A stretch of DNA of 64,000 nt from Ktedonobacter sp. SOSP1-85 (GTDB taxonomy: Bacteria; Chloroflexota; Ktedonobacteria; Ktedonobacterales; Ktedonobacteraceae). The stretch's first letter is position 1, and each line of letters begins with the position of its first letter. A model generated the notes under the pieces. It saw only the letters and a program-made list of their open reading frames with translations. It ran no database searches and had not been told where the DNA came from. The DNA lies in NCBI RefSeq assembly GCF_016587415.1, contig NZ_BNJI01000001.1:3015501-3079500 (forward strand). The letters are read 5' to 3'. Of the stretch, positions 32,256 to 41,753 are shown one piece after another. The translations under genes and the position numbers were made by a program.

Positions 32256-32320
32256 TAATCAGTAGTTGATAAAGTGGTGCCCCTGGCTACCAGGGGCACC
32301 ACTTTATCAACTACTGATTA
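32256..32320. terminator. 31-bp hairpin overlapping the kinase stop
   Basis: Arms 32256-32286 and 32290-32320, loop CTA. The TTA of 32318-32320 is the kinase stop codon in reverse. Confidence 0.8.
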
Positions 32321-34051
32321 ACTAAATTTTGCGCTATCGATCTTCCAGCTTCCATCGCCCTGCTGGACAATGATCCCCGTCCAGTTTTGCTCATGCGTCT
32401 GGACAACACCCTGATCATTCTCCTCTTGAACCACCAGGTGAACGGCTTCCGTCACGGTCCCATCACCATTGGATGTCTCGCTCAGGAAGGTGATGTCCTG
32501 GTGATGTACTTTAGAGTAGCCGCTGGAGAAGCGATCATAAGATAAACTGTTTTGAAAATTGGGCGACAATTGATTATAAGCGCCTTGATAATCGCGCCGA
32601 TTCAACTGATCATAGTACGACTGCACAACGGCGTGCGCTTTCTGTACTGGGGTCTGTGTAGGAATCGGCGTTGGGGTTGAGGTTGGGGCAGCCGTAGGAG
32701 TAGCAGTGGGCGCGGTCGTAGGGACTGTAGTCGCCTGACTGGCTGGTGTGGTGGTAGCGACCAGGGCATTTCCCTGCTGTTGATTCCCCGATTGCCCCGT
32801 GTTGCCCTGGGGCTTTTGCGCGAAGGCGCCCATGACCTGCAAGCTGATAAAGATAATAGCGGCCAGCAGGGCAAGGCTCGGCAGAGCCTTCAGAACCAGT
32901 GGCCAGGCACGCTCTTGCTTCTGCTGCGGATAGAGAGGCTGCTGGGGCCAGCCTCCCTGCACAGGCATGCCATCCTGAGGAGTCGCCTGCCAGTAGGCCT
33001 GATTCGCAGGCGTTGGATAGGGTGGTTGGGCAGTGACGCCCTGAGGCATTGGATAAGGCTGCTGAGGCGTCTGGGAATGCCCAGGCATGGCGTAGGGAGC
33101 GGAACGCTGCACCAGTTCAATGCCCGCAAAGCTTGCGGGCAGCGTTGGCAGTACGCCGCTTGCCACGGCCTTCATCTCCGTCACCGCCTCAGAGGTATAG
33201 ATCGCATTTTGTAGCGCTTTGACGAAAGCCCCGGCCGTCTCATAACGCTCTTCGCGGCTCTTAGCAGTTGCTCGGGCCAATACAGCATCCACTGCCAGCG
33301 GGACCTCGGGATTGACGCCATAGAGCGCAGGAAAGGGTTCATACAGGTGCTTATCAACGACCGCGTAATGGTTATCTCCTTTAAAAGGCACGGACCCGCT
33401 AAGCATCTGGTAAAAAATCACGCCCAGCGCGTAGATATCGACACGCGCGTCAATCTCCTCGCCGCGCAACAGCTCTGGCGCCATATAGGCTGGCGTTCCC
33501 AGAATGGTCCCCTGCGAAGTCAGAGTTGCGTTATGCTCATCTTCTGCCCTGTCTACCAGGCGCGCGATGCCAAAGTCGGCGAGCAAGAGCCTGCCATCGG
33601 GGTAGAGTAAGAAGTTGCTTGGCTTGAGATCGCGGTGAATTACATGCTGCTGATGGGCGTAGTCCAGGGCGGAGGCGGCCTGCATCACAAAGCCCAGCGC
33701 CTGGTGCATTTCCAGCTTTCTCTGCCTTGCCAGCAGACCGCTCAAGCTGCCACCACTCACATACGGCATCACCAGGTAGGCATAGCCTTCGCCTTCGCCA
33801 TAGGCATAAATAGGGATGATATGCACATGCTCAAGCCGGGCAATGATATCCGCTTCGCGCTGGAATCTCGCCAGAAAGTCCGCAGCCTCCGAGCCCTCAG
33901 CCTCCGAGCGCAAGATTTTAATCGCTACCGATCTCGCGGGCCGTTGCTGTTGCGCCAGGTACACGGTACTCATGCCACCCCGCCCAATGACCTTTTCGAT
34001 GGTGCAATTACCTACTGTTTTGCCTAAAAAAGCGCTTTCGTTCTCCTTCAT
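32318..34051 (-). CDS. Transmembrane Ser/Thr protein kinase (Hanks type) with extracellular NTF2-like domain
   Basis: 577 residues from ATG 34051 (AAGGTGGG just upstream). Kinase domain 15-285: glycine loop GRGGMST, Lys in SVAIKIL, HRDLKPSN at about 139, DFG at about 159, APE. A Pro/Gln/Tyr-rich juxtamembrane stretch (320-380), one membrane helix at about 388-410, a Thr/Pro-rich extracellular stalk (about 425-470) and a final NTF2/SnoaL-like domain starting AVVQSYYDQLNRRDYQGAY. It should sense an external or envelope signal through this domain. Ser/Thr kinases with such stalks are common in Chloroflexota and Actinobacteria. Monocistronic. Confidence 0.93.
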   Translation of the reverse strand: MKENESAFLGKTVGNCTIEKVIGRGGMSTVYLAQQQRPARSVAIKILRSEAEGSEAADFLARFQREADIIARLEHVHIIPIYAYGEGEGYAYLVMPYVSGGSLSGLLARQRKLEMHQALGFVMQAASALDYAHQQHVIHRDLKPSNFLLYPDGRLLLADFGIARLVDRAEDEHNATLTSQGTILGTPAYMAPELLRGEEIDARVDIYALGVIFYQMLSGSVPFKGDNHYAVVDKHLYEPFPALYGVNPEVPLAVDAVLARATAKSREERYETAGAFVKALQNAIYTSEAVTEMKAVASGVLPTLPASFAGIELVQRSAPYAMPGHSQTPQQPYPMPQGVTAQPPYPTPANQAYWQATPQDGMPVQGGWPQQPLYPQQKQERAWPLVLKALPSLALLAAIIFISLQVMGAFAQKPQGNTGQSGNQQQGNALVATTTPASQATTVPTTAPTATPTAAPTSTPTPIPTQTPVQKAHAVVQSYYDQLNRRDYQGAYNQLSPNFQNSLSYDRFSSGYSKVHHQDITFLSETSNGDGTVTEAVHLVVQEENDQGVVQTHEQNWTGIIVQQGDGSWKIDSAKFS

Positions 34052-34411
34052 CGCACCCACCTTTATCATTCTTCCAAACAAACAATGAGAATTTCGCTTG
34101 CTAAAAGCAATGGAGCCATATTTGCATATATCTCCGGCCAATGTCCATTATAAAGTCAAATACATGATAAAGCAATTTTACGCAATTCCCTATGAGGTAT
34201 CTCACAGTGGATAAAGAGAATTACCAAGGGGGGCGACAAAGTGTATAATAGGTCAGAGAGCCGTGTGGCCCGACGCTGCTAAAGCACGCGTCTACATATA
34301 ATGCCGCGAATACCCCGTACTATTATATATAGACGCGTGCTTTAGCAGCGTCGGTTGATCGCGCATCTGTATAATTCTATGCTTAATCCTATCAAGGAGT
34401 ACCCAATACAC
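34052..34411. other. Intergenic region with inverted repeat copy 1
   Basis: Besides the 85-bp repeat at 34270-34354 the region carries the kinase leader (34052-34250). No gene. GTGGATAA at 34208 is a one-mismatch DnaA box. Confidence 0.45.
34270..34354. repeat. 85-bp inverted repeat family, copy 1
   Basis: Arms 34270-34300 and 34324-34354 (30 of 31 paired) containing GACGCTGCTAAAGCACGCG. The middle (about 23 bp) resembles that of copy 3 at 60915-60998. Copy 2 is at 38363-38449. No target-site duplication is obvious. Confidence 0.85.
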
Positions 34412-34894
34412 ATGGAGACTACGAGTAGCAGAAAATGGTCTGAGTTACTGGGCCTTCCGGTCTATGTACCCAAACTGGGAAAGTCTCTCGGGACCGTCGT
34501 GGACTTTTTCTTTAAAGAGGGATCAAACTCTATCTATGCCCTGCGCGTCCATACACGCGTCAATGGCGATTTTGCACTGCCAGTGCGCGGCATCAAGGCC
34601 GTTGAAGTTGACAGAGTGACTATCGATAACGAGAACATGCTTATAAAGGCGCTTCCCCCACTGCCACAGAGCAAAGATCTGATCGGCATGCCCGTTGTCA
34701 GCGAGAAGGACGAGGCCCTGGGCGAGGTGAGCGAGATCAGCATCGCCCTGTATCCTCTTAACGCGATGCGCTTGAATGCTTTGGGTATCTCCACTAATGG
34801 ACACAAAGCCAGGGGCATCTCCGCCGATAGTATCTTGTCCTTCACCAATGAAAAGGTGGTGGTCGAGAATCATATCGCGCGTAAGCTAAAGTAA
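34412..34894 (+). CDS. PRC-barrel domain protein
   Basis: 160 residues. Two PRC-barrel-like modules: WSELLGLPVYVPKLGKSLG...VDFFF and then DLIGMPVVSEKDEALGEVSEI, each with the strand-turn-strand VxxxxGxxLGxVxD signature. PRC barrels occur in the photosynthetic reaction-centre H subunit, RimM and many unassigned proteins; role here unknown. The arrangement echoes the N-terminus of MgtE at 27327. ATG at 34412 has AAGGAG 12 nt upstream; the longer frame begins inside the repeat element. Confidence 0.85.
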   Translation: METTSSRKWSELLGLPVYVPKLGKSLGTVVDFFFKEGSNSIYALRVHTRVNGDFALPVRGIKAVEVDRVTIDNENMLIKALPPLPQSKDLIGMPVVSEKDEALGEVSEISIALYPLNAMRLNALGISTNGHKARGISADSILSFTNEKVVVENHIARKLK

Positions 34895-34903
34895 TCTTCA
34901 GAA

Positions 34904-34961
34904 AAGAGGGGAGAGGAATGGTCAGGACAGATCCGCGTTCTGACCATTCCTCTCCCCTCTT
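34904..34961. terminator. 22-bp hairpin between PRC-barrel and TPR-kinase genes
   Basis: Arms 34904-34925 and 34940-34961, then CTTTTT on the plus strand. Serves convergent genes. Confidence 0.8.
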
Positions 34962-34965
34962 CTTT

Positions 34966-37209
34966 TTATACCCCTCGCAGGCGCTCGGCTTCGGCCTCGG
35001 CGGCGCGGGCATCCCTCTTGCGGTAGAGCTTGCGCAGAGCCTCTGCCTTGCGCAGCCAATTATCGGGATCGTTGGGCGCGAGGCGAATGGCCGACTCGGC
35101 CGCTGCCAGAGCCTCGTTATACCGGCCTAACAGCTTGAGGATCAGGGACTTGTTATGTAGCGCGGAGACCATACGTGGATTGACCTTGAGAGCGTTATCG
35201 TAGGCGCTCAGGGCCGCGCTATAGTTCCCGAGACGATAGAGGGCATTCCCTTTGCCATTGAGGGCTGCGGGCAGGCTGGGATTGCGGCGCAGGGCTTCTT
35301 CATATGCATTCAACGCCATATCATAGCGCTCCATACGACTCAGGACGGTCGCCTTACCGAGCCAGGCGGGGGCAAAGCTGGGATCAATCTGCGTCGCGCG
35401 CTCAAAGGATTCCAGCGAGCGGCGATAGTTGCCCAGCTCTTGCAGGAGCTGGCCCCTTCTCTCCCAGACCTTCACATAGTTTGGATCAAACTGGAGCGCC
35501 CGGTCATAGTTGTCAAGCGCGCTTTTAAACTTCTGCTGCGCGTAGAGCACATTGCCCATGCCATAAAGAGCAGGCGCGAAGCGTGAATCGCGCTTGAGCG
35601 CCTCTTGATAGGCCTGGTAGGCTTCGCGTAAGCGCCCCATTTCGAGCAGAATCAAGCCCTTGCTGTTCCAGTTGAGCGCGGAATTAGGCTCATAGCTCAG
35701 AGCCTGCTCTGATGCTTGCAGAGCCTCTTCATACTTGCGCATCTGGCGCAGGACCAGGCTCTTATTGCTCCAGGCCAAGGCCATCCTGGGATCAAAGCTC
35801 AGGGCGGTATCAAAGGCATTGAGAGCCTGCTCGGGGAGGCCAAGCGCGCTCAGGGCCGCGCCCTTCCCATTCCAGGCAACGGCATTACCAGGTTCAAGCA
35901 GGATGGCACGATCAAACGACTGCAAGGCATCGCGATTCTGGCGCAAGCGATTGAGCGCGACCCCCTTCCCATTTAAGGAGGTTACCAGATCGGGATCAAG
36001 CTGGAGCGCACGCGTAAATGACTGCAACGCCTCGCGGTGCTGACCATTTAAGGCCTGCGTCAAGCCACGCCCCTGCCAGGCCTGGGCATTGAGCGAGTCC
36101 GTTCTGATTACCTGGTCATAGAGCTTGAGGGCCTCAGGGACACGCCGCTGTGCATAGAAGGTATAGGCATCCTGTAAGAGCTGGCTCGTCTCAGGTGAGG
36201 AGGCCGTCATTGTGGACGCGAACCCTGAGGCATACGGTGTGGAGGTTGGCCCCGACATAGTCGCGATGGGTTGGCTCAAGGTGCCGCTGATGCGCTGTTG
36301 ATCTACATGGCGCAAGACATCCAATACCTCTTGCGCGCTCGCCGGGCGCTTCTCCGCGCTCATATCGAGCATGCGTATTAACAAAGCCTCAAGTTCGTGG
36401 GGAACCATGGGATTGAGCTGCGATGCCGGGCGGAAGAAGAAAGGTTGCTCGCTGGGATCAACGCCTGTCAGCAGGCAGTGCGTTAAGGCACCCAGACTAT
36501 AGATATCGGAGCGTGGCGTGCTTTGTGCCTTCCCATACTGCTCAGGGGCGGCGAAGCCCGGCGAGCCAAGCGCAACGGTATCATGCGATTGACCAGGTTT
36601 AAAGACGCGCGCGATACCGAAGTCAATCAAGTAGATATGATTGCCATTGACCATCACATTGGATGGCTTTAAATCGCGAAAGATGATGGGTGGTTGATGG
36701 CTGTGAAGATAGTTCAATACATCACAGAGCTGTTTGCCCCAATCCAGCACCTGGTCGAGTGGCAGCGGCTTACCTCCCGCCTGCTCCAAATAGTCCTCGA
36801 CCGTGCGGCCCTCGATAAAGTCCATAACCAGGTAGGAGCGCTCATTCTCGCTAAAGTGGTCATAGATGCGCGGTAGATTGGGATGCAGCAGGTCCGCCAG
36901 GAGAAGAGCCTCGCGCTCAAAGGCGTCTTCCGCCTCCTGAGCAGTCGTCGAGGAGAGTCCCGCTTTACTCATCTCTTTAATCGCGATTGGACGGTTATTA
37001 AAGCGCGTATCTAATGCTTTATAGACCGCGCCCATTCCTCCCTGACCAATCAGCGCTTCAAGCTGATAACGGCCATCGAGTAGGGTTTGTTCGGGTAAAG
37101 CGCCTGTGGTGTGTCGAAATGGTAGCGCGGTGGCGCAATATTGACAGAAGCGCGCCGTCGCCGCATTCGCCGCCCCACAGTTCTCGCAGAACTGCTCCAG
37201 TGTCGACAT
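34966..37209 (-). CDS. Ser/Thr protein kinase with N-terminal zinc ribbon and C-terminal TPR array
   Basis: 747 residues. N-terminal zinc ribbon FCENCGAANAATARFCQYC (four Cys), kinase domain about 45-310 with glycine loop GQGGMGAV, Lys in IAIKEM, DFG in LIDFGIAR; the catalytic-loop motif is IIFRDLKPSN, where HRD becomes FRD (a known variant in many bacterial kinases). From about 345 to 735 there are ten or eleven 34-residue TPR units (pattern A-x-N-x-K-G...AL-x-x-FD-x-AL). Likely a cytoplasmic kinase that binds partner proteins through the TPRs. The upstream gene rsmA is on the same strand 182 nt away. Confidence 0.93.
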   Translation of the reverse strand: MSTLEQFCENCGAANAATARFCQYCATALPFRHTTGALPEQTLLDGRYQLEALIGQGGMGAVYKALDTRFNNRPIAIKEMSKAGLSSTTAQEAEDAFEREALLLADLLHPNLPRIYDHFSENERSYLVMDFIEGRTVEDYLEQAGGKPLPLDQVLDWGKQLCDVLNYLHSHQPPIIFRDLKPSNVMVNGNHIYLIDFGIARVFKPGQSHDTVALGSPGFAAPEQYGKAQSTPRSDIYSLGALTHCLLTGVDPSEQPFFFRPASQLNPMVPHELEALLIRMLDMSAEKRPASAQEVLDVLRHVDQQRISGTLSQPIATMSGPTSTPYASGFASTMTASSPETSQLLQDAYTFYAQRRVPEALKLYDQVIRTDSLNAQAWQGRGLTQALNGQHREALQSFTRALQLDPDLVTSLNGKGVALNRLRQNRDALQSFDRAILLEPGNAVAWNGKGAALSALGLPEQALNAFDTALSFDPRMALAWSNKSLVLRQMRKYEEALQASEQALSYEPNSALNWNSKGLILLEMGRLREAYQAYQEALKRDSRFAPALYGMGNVLYAQQKFKSALDNYDRALQFDPNYVKVWERRGQLLQELGNYRRSLESFERATQIDPSFAPAWLGKATVLSRMERYDMALNAYEEALRRNPSLPAALNGKGNALYRLGNYSAALSAYDNALKVNPRMVSALHNKSLILKLLGRYNEALAAAESAIRLAPNDPDNWLRKAEALRKLYRKRDARAAEAEAERLRGV

Positions 37210-37327
37210 AAATCTCGCTACTTCTTCATTTCAGAATAGGCTACACGCTAAATGTTCTCAATAATTTTATTTCTGGTGCCTCCAGAAATTGTGGAGGGGG
37301 GGTTTTATGGGGACACCTCATTCCCCA

Positions 37328-37349
37328 GCAGGAGGGAGACCCCTCCTGC
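37328..37349. terminator. GC-rich hairpin between rsmA and the TPR kinase gene
   Basis: GCAGGAGGG (37328-37336) and its complement (37341-37349) around AGAC. No T tract on the minus strand, so the effect on transcription is uncertain. Confidence 0.4.
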
Positions 37350-37391
37350 ACCTCCCCTTTTTATCGGATCCACCCACCTTACATAACCTGG

Positions 37392-38276
37392 TTACTCGGC
37401 AGGGGTGGTACGCAGGGCCTCGAAGGCGCGCCAGAGTTGCATCCACTCTTCAATGCTGAGCATCTCTGCACGCCTGTTGGCTTCGATACCTGCCTGGCTG
37501 AGGCAGGCACGCACTACCTCATTTTTATAGTGTAAAGCATGCGTCAGCGAATTGTGAAGCTGTTTGCGTTTCTCCGCGAAACCCGCCTGGACCACGCGGA
37601 AGAAGCGGTCACGCTCCTCCAGCGTCAGGGGCGTCTCGTCATTGACGTCAATACGCAAGATGGCCGAGTCAACTTTGGGCGCGGGATAAAAGGCCTGGGC
37701 TGGCACCTTGCTTACAATACGTGGCTTACCATAAAACTGGATACTGACCCCCAGGACGCTTAAATCGCCAGGGGCCGCGGCAATCCGCTGTGCCACCTCC
37801 AGCTGGACCATGACGACGAGTAGTCTGGGTGGGTTCTGGCTCTCCAGAAAGTGCCGAAAGGTGGGCGCAGTAATATAATAAGGCAAGTTCGCCACCAGTT
37901 TGTAGGGTCTGTGCTCAAAATGGTCCTGGGGATTGATAAAGAGCAGGTTACGCTCCACCAGTTCAACGTTGGGCCTATCTCCTACCGTCTTCTCTAGCAG
38001 GGTGAGCATATCACGCTCTAGTTCAACCGCTACGACGCGCCGAGCCTCCTGCGCAAGCTCGCGCGTCAGGACGCCCGTTCCAGATCCTACCTCCAACACT
38101 TCGTCATTCGCGTTAATCTCAGCCGCCTCGACAATCCGCTGCAACACGCTCCGGTCAATCAGAAAATTTTGTCCAAAGGCCTTATTTGGACGCATCCCAT
38201 GCGCGTAGAGAAGATTTCTCAGGTCCCGCATATTCGTCAGGTCGATGGCGTCATAATTTATATTTGGCACCGCCAT
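37392..38276 (-). CDS. rsmA: 16S rRNA dimethyladenosine transferase RsmA (KsgA)
   Basis: 294 residues. Dimethylates A1518 and A1519 of 16S rRNA. SAM-binding motif EVGSGTGVLT, the FGQNFLID start of the Rossmann fold, catalytic NLPYYIT, and the C-terminal domain with ERDRFFRVVQAGFAEKRKQL. Start ATG 38276 is preferred; a TTG/in-frame extension adds 10 residues. No other ribosome-biogenesis gene neighbours it. Confidence 0.95.
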   Translation of the reverse strand: MAVPNINYDAIDLTNMRDLRNLLYAHGMRPNKAFGQNFLIDRSVLQRIVEAAEINANDEVLEVGSGTGVLTRELAQEARRVVAVELERDMLTLLEKTVGDRPNVELVERNLLFINPQDHFEHRPYKLVANLPYYITAPTFRHFLESQNPPRLLVVMVQLEVAQRIAAAPGDLSVLGVSIQFYGKPRIVSKVPAQAFYPAPKVDSAILRIDVNDETPLTLEERDRFFRVVQAGFAEKRKQLHNSLTHALHYKNEVVRACLSQAGIEANRRAEMLSIEEWMQLWRAFEALRTTPAE

Positions 38277-38824
38277 GGGCTGGTGTAGCTCTCTCTCTTT
38301 TCCCAATGCTTTCTTTCGTCCGTTCTTACCACGTATGCCTAAGGTTTATCTCGTGCGTCCGACCGACGCTGCTAAAGCACGCGTCTACATATGGAGGTAC
38401 AGAGCCCGGTCGCGTCTTGATATGTAGACGCGTGCTTTAGCAGCGTCGGCATACTTTCTTTGCACCACCATTATATACTATCGGGTCTATCCTGCACTCA
38501 GGCTGAGGTACTCTCACATTTTCTACGTCGGACCACCTCTTGAGTTGCAATATACGCACGAGATAAGTGATTTTCAGCTAGCACGCTGGCTTCTTTTCCG
38601 CTCAATATCCACATATATACATATGTATCTACAAATAGAAGTACCAATATCCCCGAATTTCTACGCAAATACTCCTGATTGCGCTTTCGTTCGTTTCATA
38701 ATATGAATAGTGAGCGAATTGTGCATATAAGTCAGAAAAATTCAGATAAAGCATGTGGACAGAGGTGGGGCCGCTTGCGAGGAAATAATAAAAAGATCTT
38801 AACGCAGGAAGGATATATAACTTT
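38277..38824. other. Intergenic region with inverted repeat copy 2
   Basis: Contains the repeat at 38363-38449. From 38450 to 38824 the sequence is AT-rich and must contain the promoter of the penicillin-binding protein; I cannot pick a clear one. Confidence 0.4.
38363..38449. repeat. 85-bp inverted repeat family, copy 2
   Basis: Arms 38363-38392 and 38420-38449, 30 of 30 paired, identical in the arms to copy 1. The 27-bp middle is unrelated to copies 1 and 3. Confidence 0.85.
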
Positions 38825-41611
38825 ATGCCAACCAATCATTCTCAAACGAATTCTAGCTCCGATTCCTCTCCTTCACGCTCCTCTCCACAGGAACGCCCGG
38901 CATGGCAACAGGAGAACGAACACGCGGAGGCCTATGGCGAGCAGTCAACACTTCCTCGCCCTCCTCTCGCGCGTCAGCCTACTTATCAGCAAAGCCTGGG
39001 GCAAACAGGCATTCCCCATCCCAATGCCTCCACAGCTCCCGCGCCAATAGTAAAGCCCCCTGTGCCTCTCAATCGCACCAGCCAGTTTGTCCAGCCAGGA
39101 AGCATACGAGGAGGCATACAACCAGCAGTGCCACCGCCTGTAGCCGCGTACGCCGGTAGTGGGTCCAGGCCTCTTTCCCAGCCATTGCCAGGCACATCGC
39201 AACGCCAGAGACACGCCCGTGTGCTACGCAAAAAGCGGGTACGCCTGAAGCAGCCCAGGCCAGATATGGTAGCACGCCTGCTTATGGGTGGCTCCCTGCT
39301 CTTCCTGGTTGCTCTCCTTTTCACATTTGGCGGGACCGGTATAGCATATGGCTACTATCAGATGCAGCTTTCGTCGATCAATGGTATCGCACAGCATTCG
39401 CTTTTCCAGAACACACATATTTATGATCGGCATGGGAAGCTGCTTTACGAGCTATACGATAAACAGCTTGGGAAGGGACGCCGTACCTATGTCAGCTATC
39501 AGGATATCTCGCCCCTGCTCATCAACGCCACCGTCGCCGCGGAGGATCATACCTTCTGGAGCAATGGCGGCGTAGACCTCCAGGGCATTGGGCGCGCGCT
39601 GCTCTCCAATGCTCGCAGCGGTGGCGTACGCGAGGGCGGCAGTACCATTACGCAGCAGCTTATCAAGAATCAGTTTTTTAGTGGCAAAGAACGCACGGTA
39701 GGCATCAAGTTTCAGGAAGCCGTTCTCGCCGCCGGGATCACCCAGCAGTACCCCAAGTGGAAGATCATGGAGATGTACCTGAACACCGTCTACTATGGAA
39801 ATATCAACTATGGCGTCGAGGCGGCCGCGCGCGACTACTTTGGTCTTAAGCCAGATTGCCAGGGAAATCACTGCAAGCCAGCCGTCTCGCGCCTTACGCT
39901 GGGTCAGGCCTCGCTGCTGGCAGGTTTACCACAGAGTCCAACCTACTACAACCCGGTCATCAACAAGGATGTCGCGCTTGAGCGTCAACAGGTGGTCCTC
40001 AACGCCATGGTCGCAATGAAGATGATCACACCCCAACAGGCTCGCCAGGCTCGCCAGGAGACGCAGCAGAGCGATATCCAATCCTATTCCACTGACCAGG
40101 AGATGAAGGCCCCCCACTTTGTACAATATGTCATCAACCAGCTTGAGGAGGTGTTGGGCGGCCCGGAGCAGCTTCGGGATGGAGGCTTTGACGTCTACAC
40201 CACTCTGGACTATGACCTGGAGCAGAAAGTTGAAGAGATCACCTATAACAACCTCTATACAACAACATATGATCGTGGACTGGGAACCTATAACGTCTTA
40301 AGCCGCGATAAAAACGTCAATAACGCCTCGGTCGTCGTGATGGATCCCAAAACCGGAGAAATTCTCGCCATGAACGGGAGCGCCTCCTACGAGGCGAATT
40401 ATCCTCAGGTGCGCGGCCAGCTCAATGGTACGACGACGCCACGCCAGCCAGGTTCCTCTTTTAAGCCGATTGTGTACGCGACGGCCTTTGAAATGGGCTG
40501 GTATCCCGCGATGATCGTTTCTGACCACCGCACGATCTACCCGGTCGATCCGCCAGATTACTACCATCCCCAGAACTACGATGGCAGCTTCCATAGCGAT
40601 TATCCGATGACGGTACGCACGGCGCTGGCCAACTCTTTCAACATTCCCGCCATCGACGCGATTATGTTTACAGGCGTACACAACGTCCAGAACATGTCAG
40701 CGCGCCTGGGCATCTCAGAGGTGGCAAACCTGCCTGACGCACAGACGGGTCCCTCCATGGCCCTGGGTTCAAAAGAGGTCTCACTGCTGCATATGACCGA
40801 TGCCTATGCGACCTTTGCCAATCAAGGGCTACGCATGCCCCCAGTCTCGATCCTCTCGGTCAAGAGTAACCAGGGACGCGAGCTTTATAGCTTCCATCCA
40901 CGCGGCATTCGCGCGCTGCGCCCCGACGTTGCCTTTCTCATGAATGACATTCTCTCGGATAGAGTCGCCCGCTATAAAGAGTTCTATCCGGGTAATCCCC
41001 TGGAACTGAGCAGGCCAGCCGCCGCCAAAACTGGCACCACGGATAGCTTCCGCGATAACTGGACAATTGGCTATACGCCCTATCTGACGGTAGGAGTCTG
41101 GGCGGGCAATAGCAACAATGAGCAGATGTACGACGTCATTGGTATCACGGGAGCAGGTCCGATCTGGCACGATGTCATGGAGTACGCCTCGCAGCACTAT
41201 AACTTTCCGCCAGACGACTTCCCTCGTCCCGATAATGTGCATCGAGGTGCAGTCTCCGCCAACACTGGCCTGGCATATGCAGCTGGCGAGGGCGCGGTAA
41301 GCGACTGGTTTATCGATGGAACGCAGCCAACTATCCAGGGCGCCAACTACTATGTTCCCCCCCTGGTATGCCCGAAACCCAAAGATGATGAAGAAGGCGA
41401 CAGCGCCAGCAACGCGGATATACCAGAGGCATGCCTGAAAGACAGTAGCAAGGACGGCAAAGATGGAGATACCGGGAAGAACTCGTCCGGCAGCCCGAAC
41501 GCTGGTGGAGGAAATAGCCCCAACGGCAGCCAGGCGACGCCTTCCACCAGTACCGGCGGGAATAGCCCTACCAACAACCCGCAAATCATCGATGTGACCC
41601 CGGGTCCGTAA
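38825..41611 (+). CDS. Class A penicillin-binding protein (transglycosylase/transpeptidase)
   Basis: 928 residues. A ~148-residue Pro/Gln/Ser-rich cytoplasmic tail, one membrane helix at about 150-178, then GT51 transglycosylase: motif EDHTFWSNGGVD with the catalytic Glu, and REGGSTITQQLIKN. The transpeptidase has SxxK in PGSSFKP, SxN in NSFN and KTGTTD. A ~80-residue Ser/Gly/Asn/Thr-rich C-terminal tail follows. It polymerises and cross-links peptidoglycan at the membrane. ATG with AGGAAGGA about 11 nt upstream. A cell-wall activity together with the L,D-transpeptidase at 42307. Confidence 0.95.
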   Translation: MPTNHSQTNSSSDSSPSRSSPQERPAWQQENEHAEAYGEQSTLPRPPLARQPTYQQSLGQTGIPHPNASTAPAPIVKPPVPLNRTSQFVQPGSIRGGIQPAVPPPVAAYAGSGSRPLSQPLPGTSQRQRHARVLRKKRVRLKQPRPDMVARLLMGGSLLFLVALLFTFGGTGIAYGYYQMQLSSINGIAQHSLFQNTHIYDRHGKLLYELYDKQLGKGRRTYVSYQDISPLLINATVAAEDHTFWSNGGVDLQGIGRALLSNARSGGVREGGSTITQQLIKNQFFSGKERTVGIKFQEAVLAAGITQQYPKWKIMEMYLNTVYYGNINYGVEAAARDYFGLKPDCQGNHCKPAVSRLTLGQASLLAGLPQSPTYYNPVINKDVALERQQVVLNAMVAMKMITPQQARQARQETQQSDIQSYSTDQEMKAPHFVQYVINQLEEVLGGPEQLRDGGFDVYTTLDYDLEQKVEEITYNNLYTTTYDRGLGTYNVLSRDKNVNNASVVVMDPKTGEILAMNGSASYEANYPQVRGQLNGTTTPRQPGSSFKPIVYATAFEMGWYPAMIVSDHRTIYPVDPPDYYHPQNYDGSFHSDYPMTVRTALANSFNIPAIDAIMFTGVHNVQNMSARLGISEVANLPDAQTGPSMALGSKEVSLLHMTDAYATFANQGLRMPPVSILSVKSNQGRELYSFHPRGIRALRPDVAFLMNDILSDRVARYKEFYPGNPLELSRPAAAKTGTTDSFRDNWTIGYTPYLTVGVWAGNSNNEQMYDVIGITGAGPIWHDVMEYASQHYNFPPDDFPRPDNVHRGAVSANTGLAYAAGEGAVSDWFIDGTQPTIQGANYYVPPLVCPKPKDDEEGDSASNADIPEACLKDSSKDGKDGDTGKNSSGSPNAGGGNSPNGSQATPSTSTGGNSPTNNPQIIDVTPGP

Positions 41612-41620
41612 GTGAAACAG

Positions 41621-41660
41621 TAACATTGAATGGACAGGCGGGCCTGTCCATTCAATGTTA
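41621..41660. terminator. Hairpin terminator of the penicillin-binding protein gene
   Basis: TAACATTGAATGGACAGGC (41621-41639) pairs with 41642-41660; a TTATT tail follows. Confidence 0.75.
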
Positions 41661-41753
41661 TTATCCCCTTACTTGTGGATGATAAAATACTATAATACTG
41701 ACGAAGCTATTCAGCCATTAAACGATACTACTTCCCGGAGGTCTACATTCTCT

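Noticed and set aside
32318..34141. Longer kinase start at 34141
   Set aside because: The added 30 residues are unlike protein and ATG 34051 has AAGGTGGG directly upstream.
38825..41611. C-terminal and N-terminal low-complexity parts of the PBP as frameshift products
   Set aside because: Both remain in frame and are Ser/Pro/Gly-rich as in other envelope proteins of this organism.
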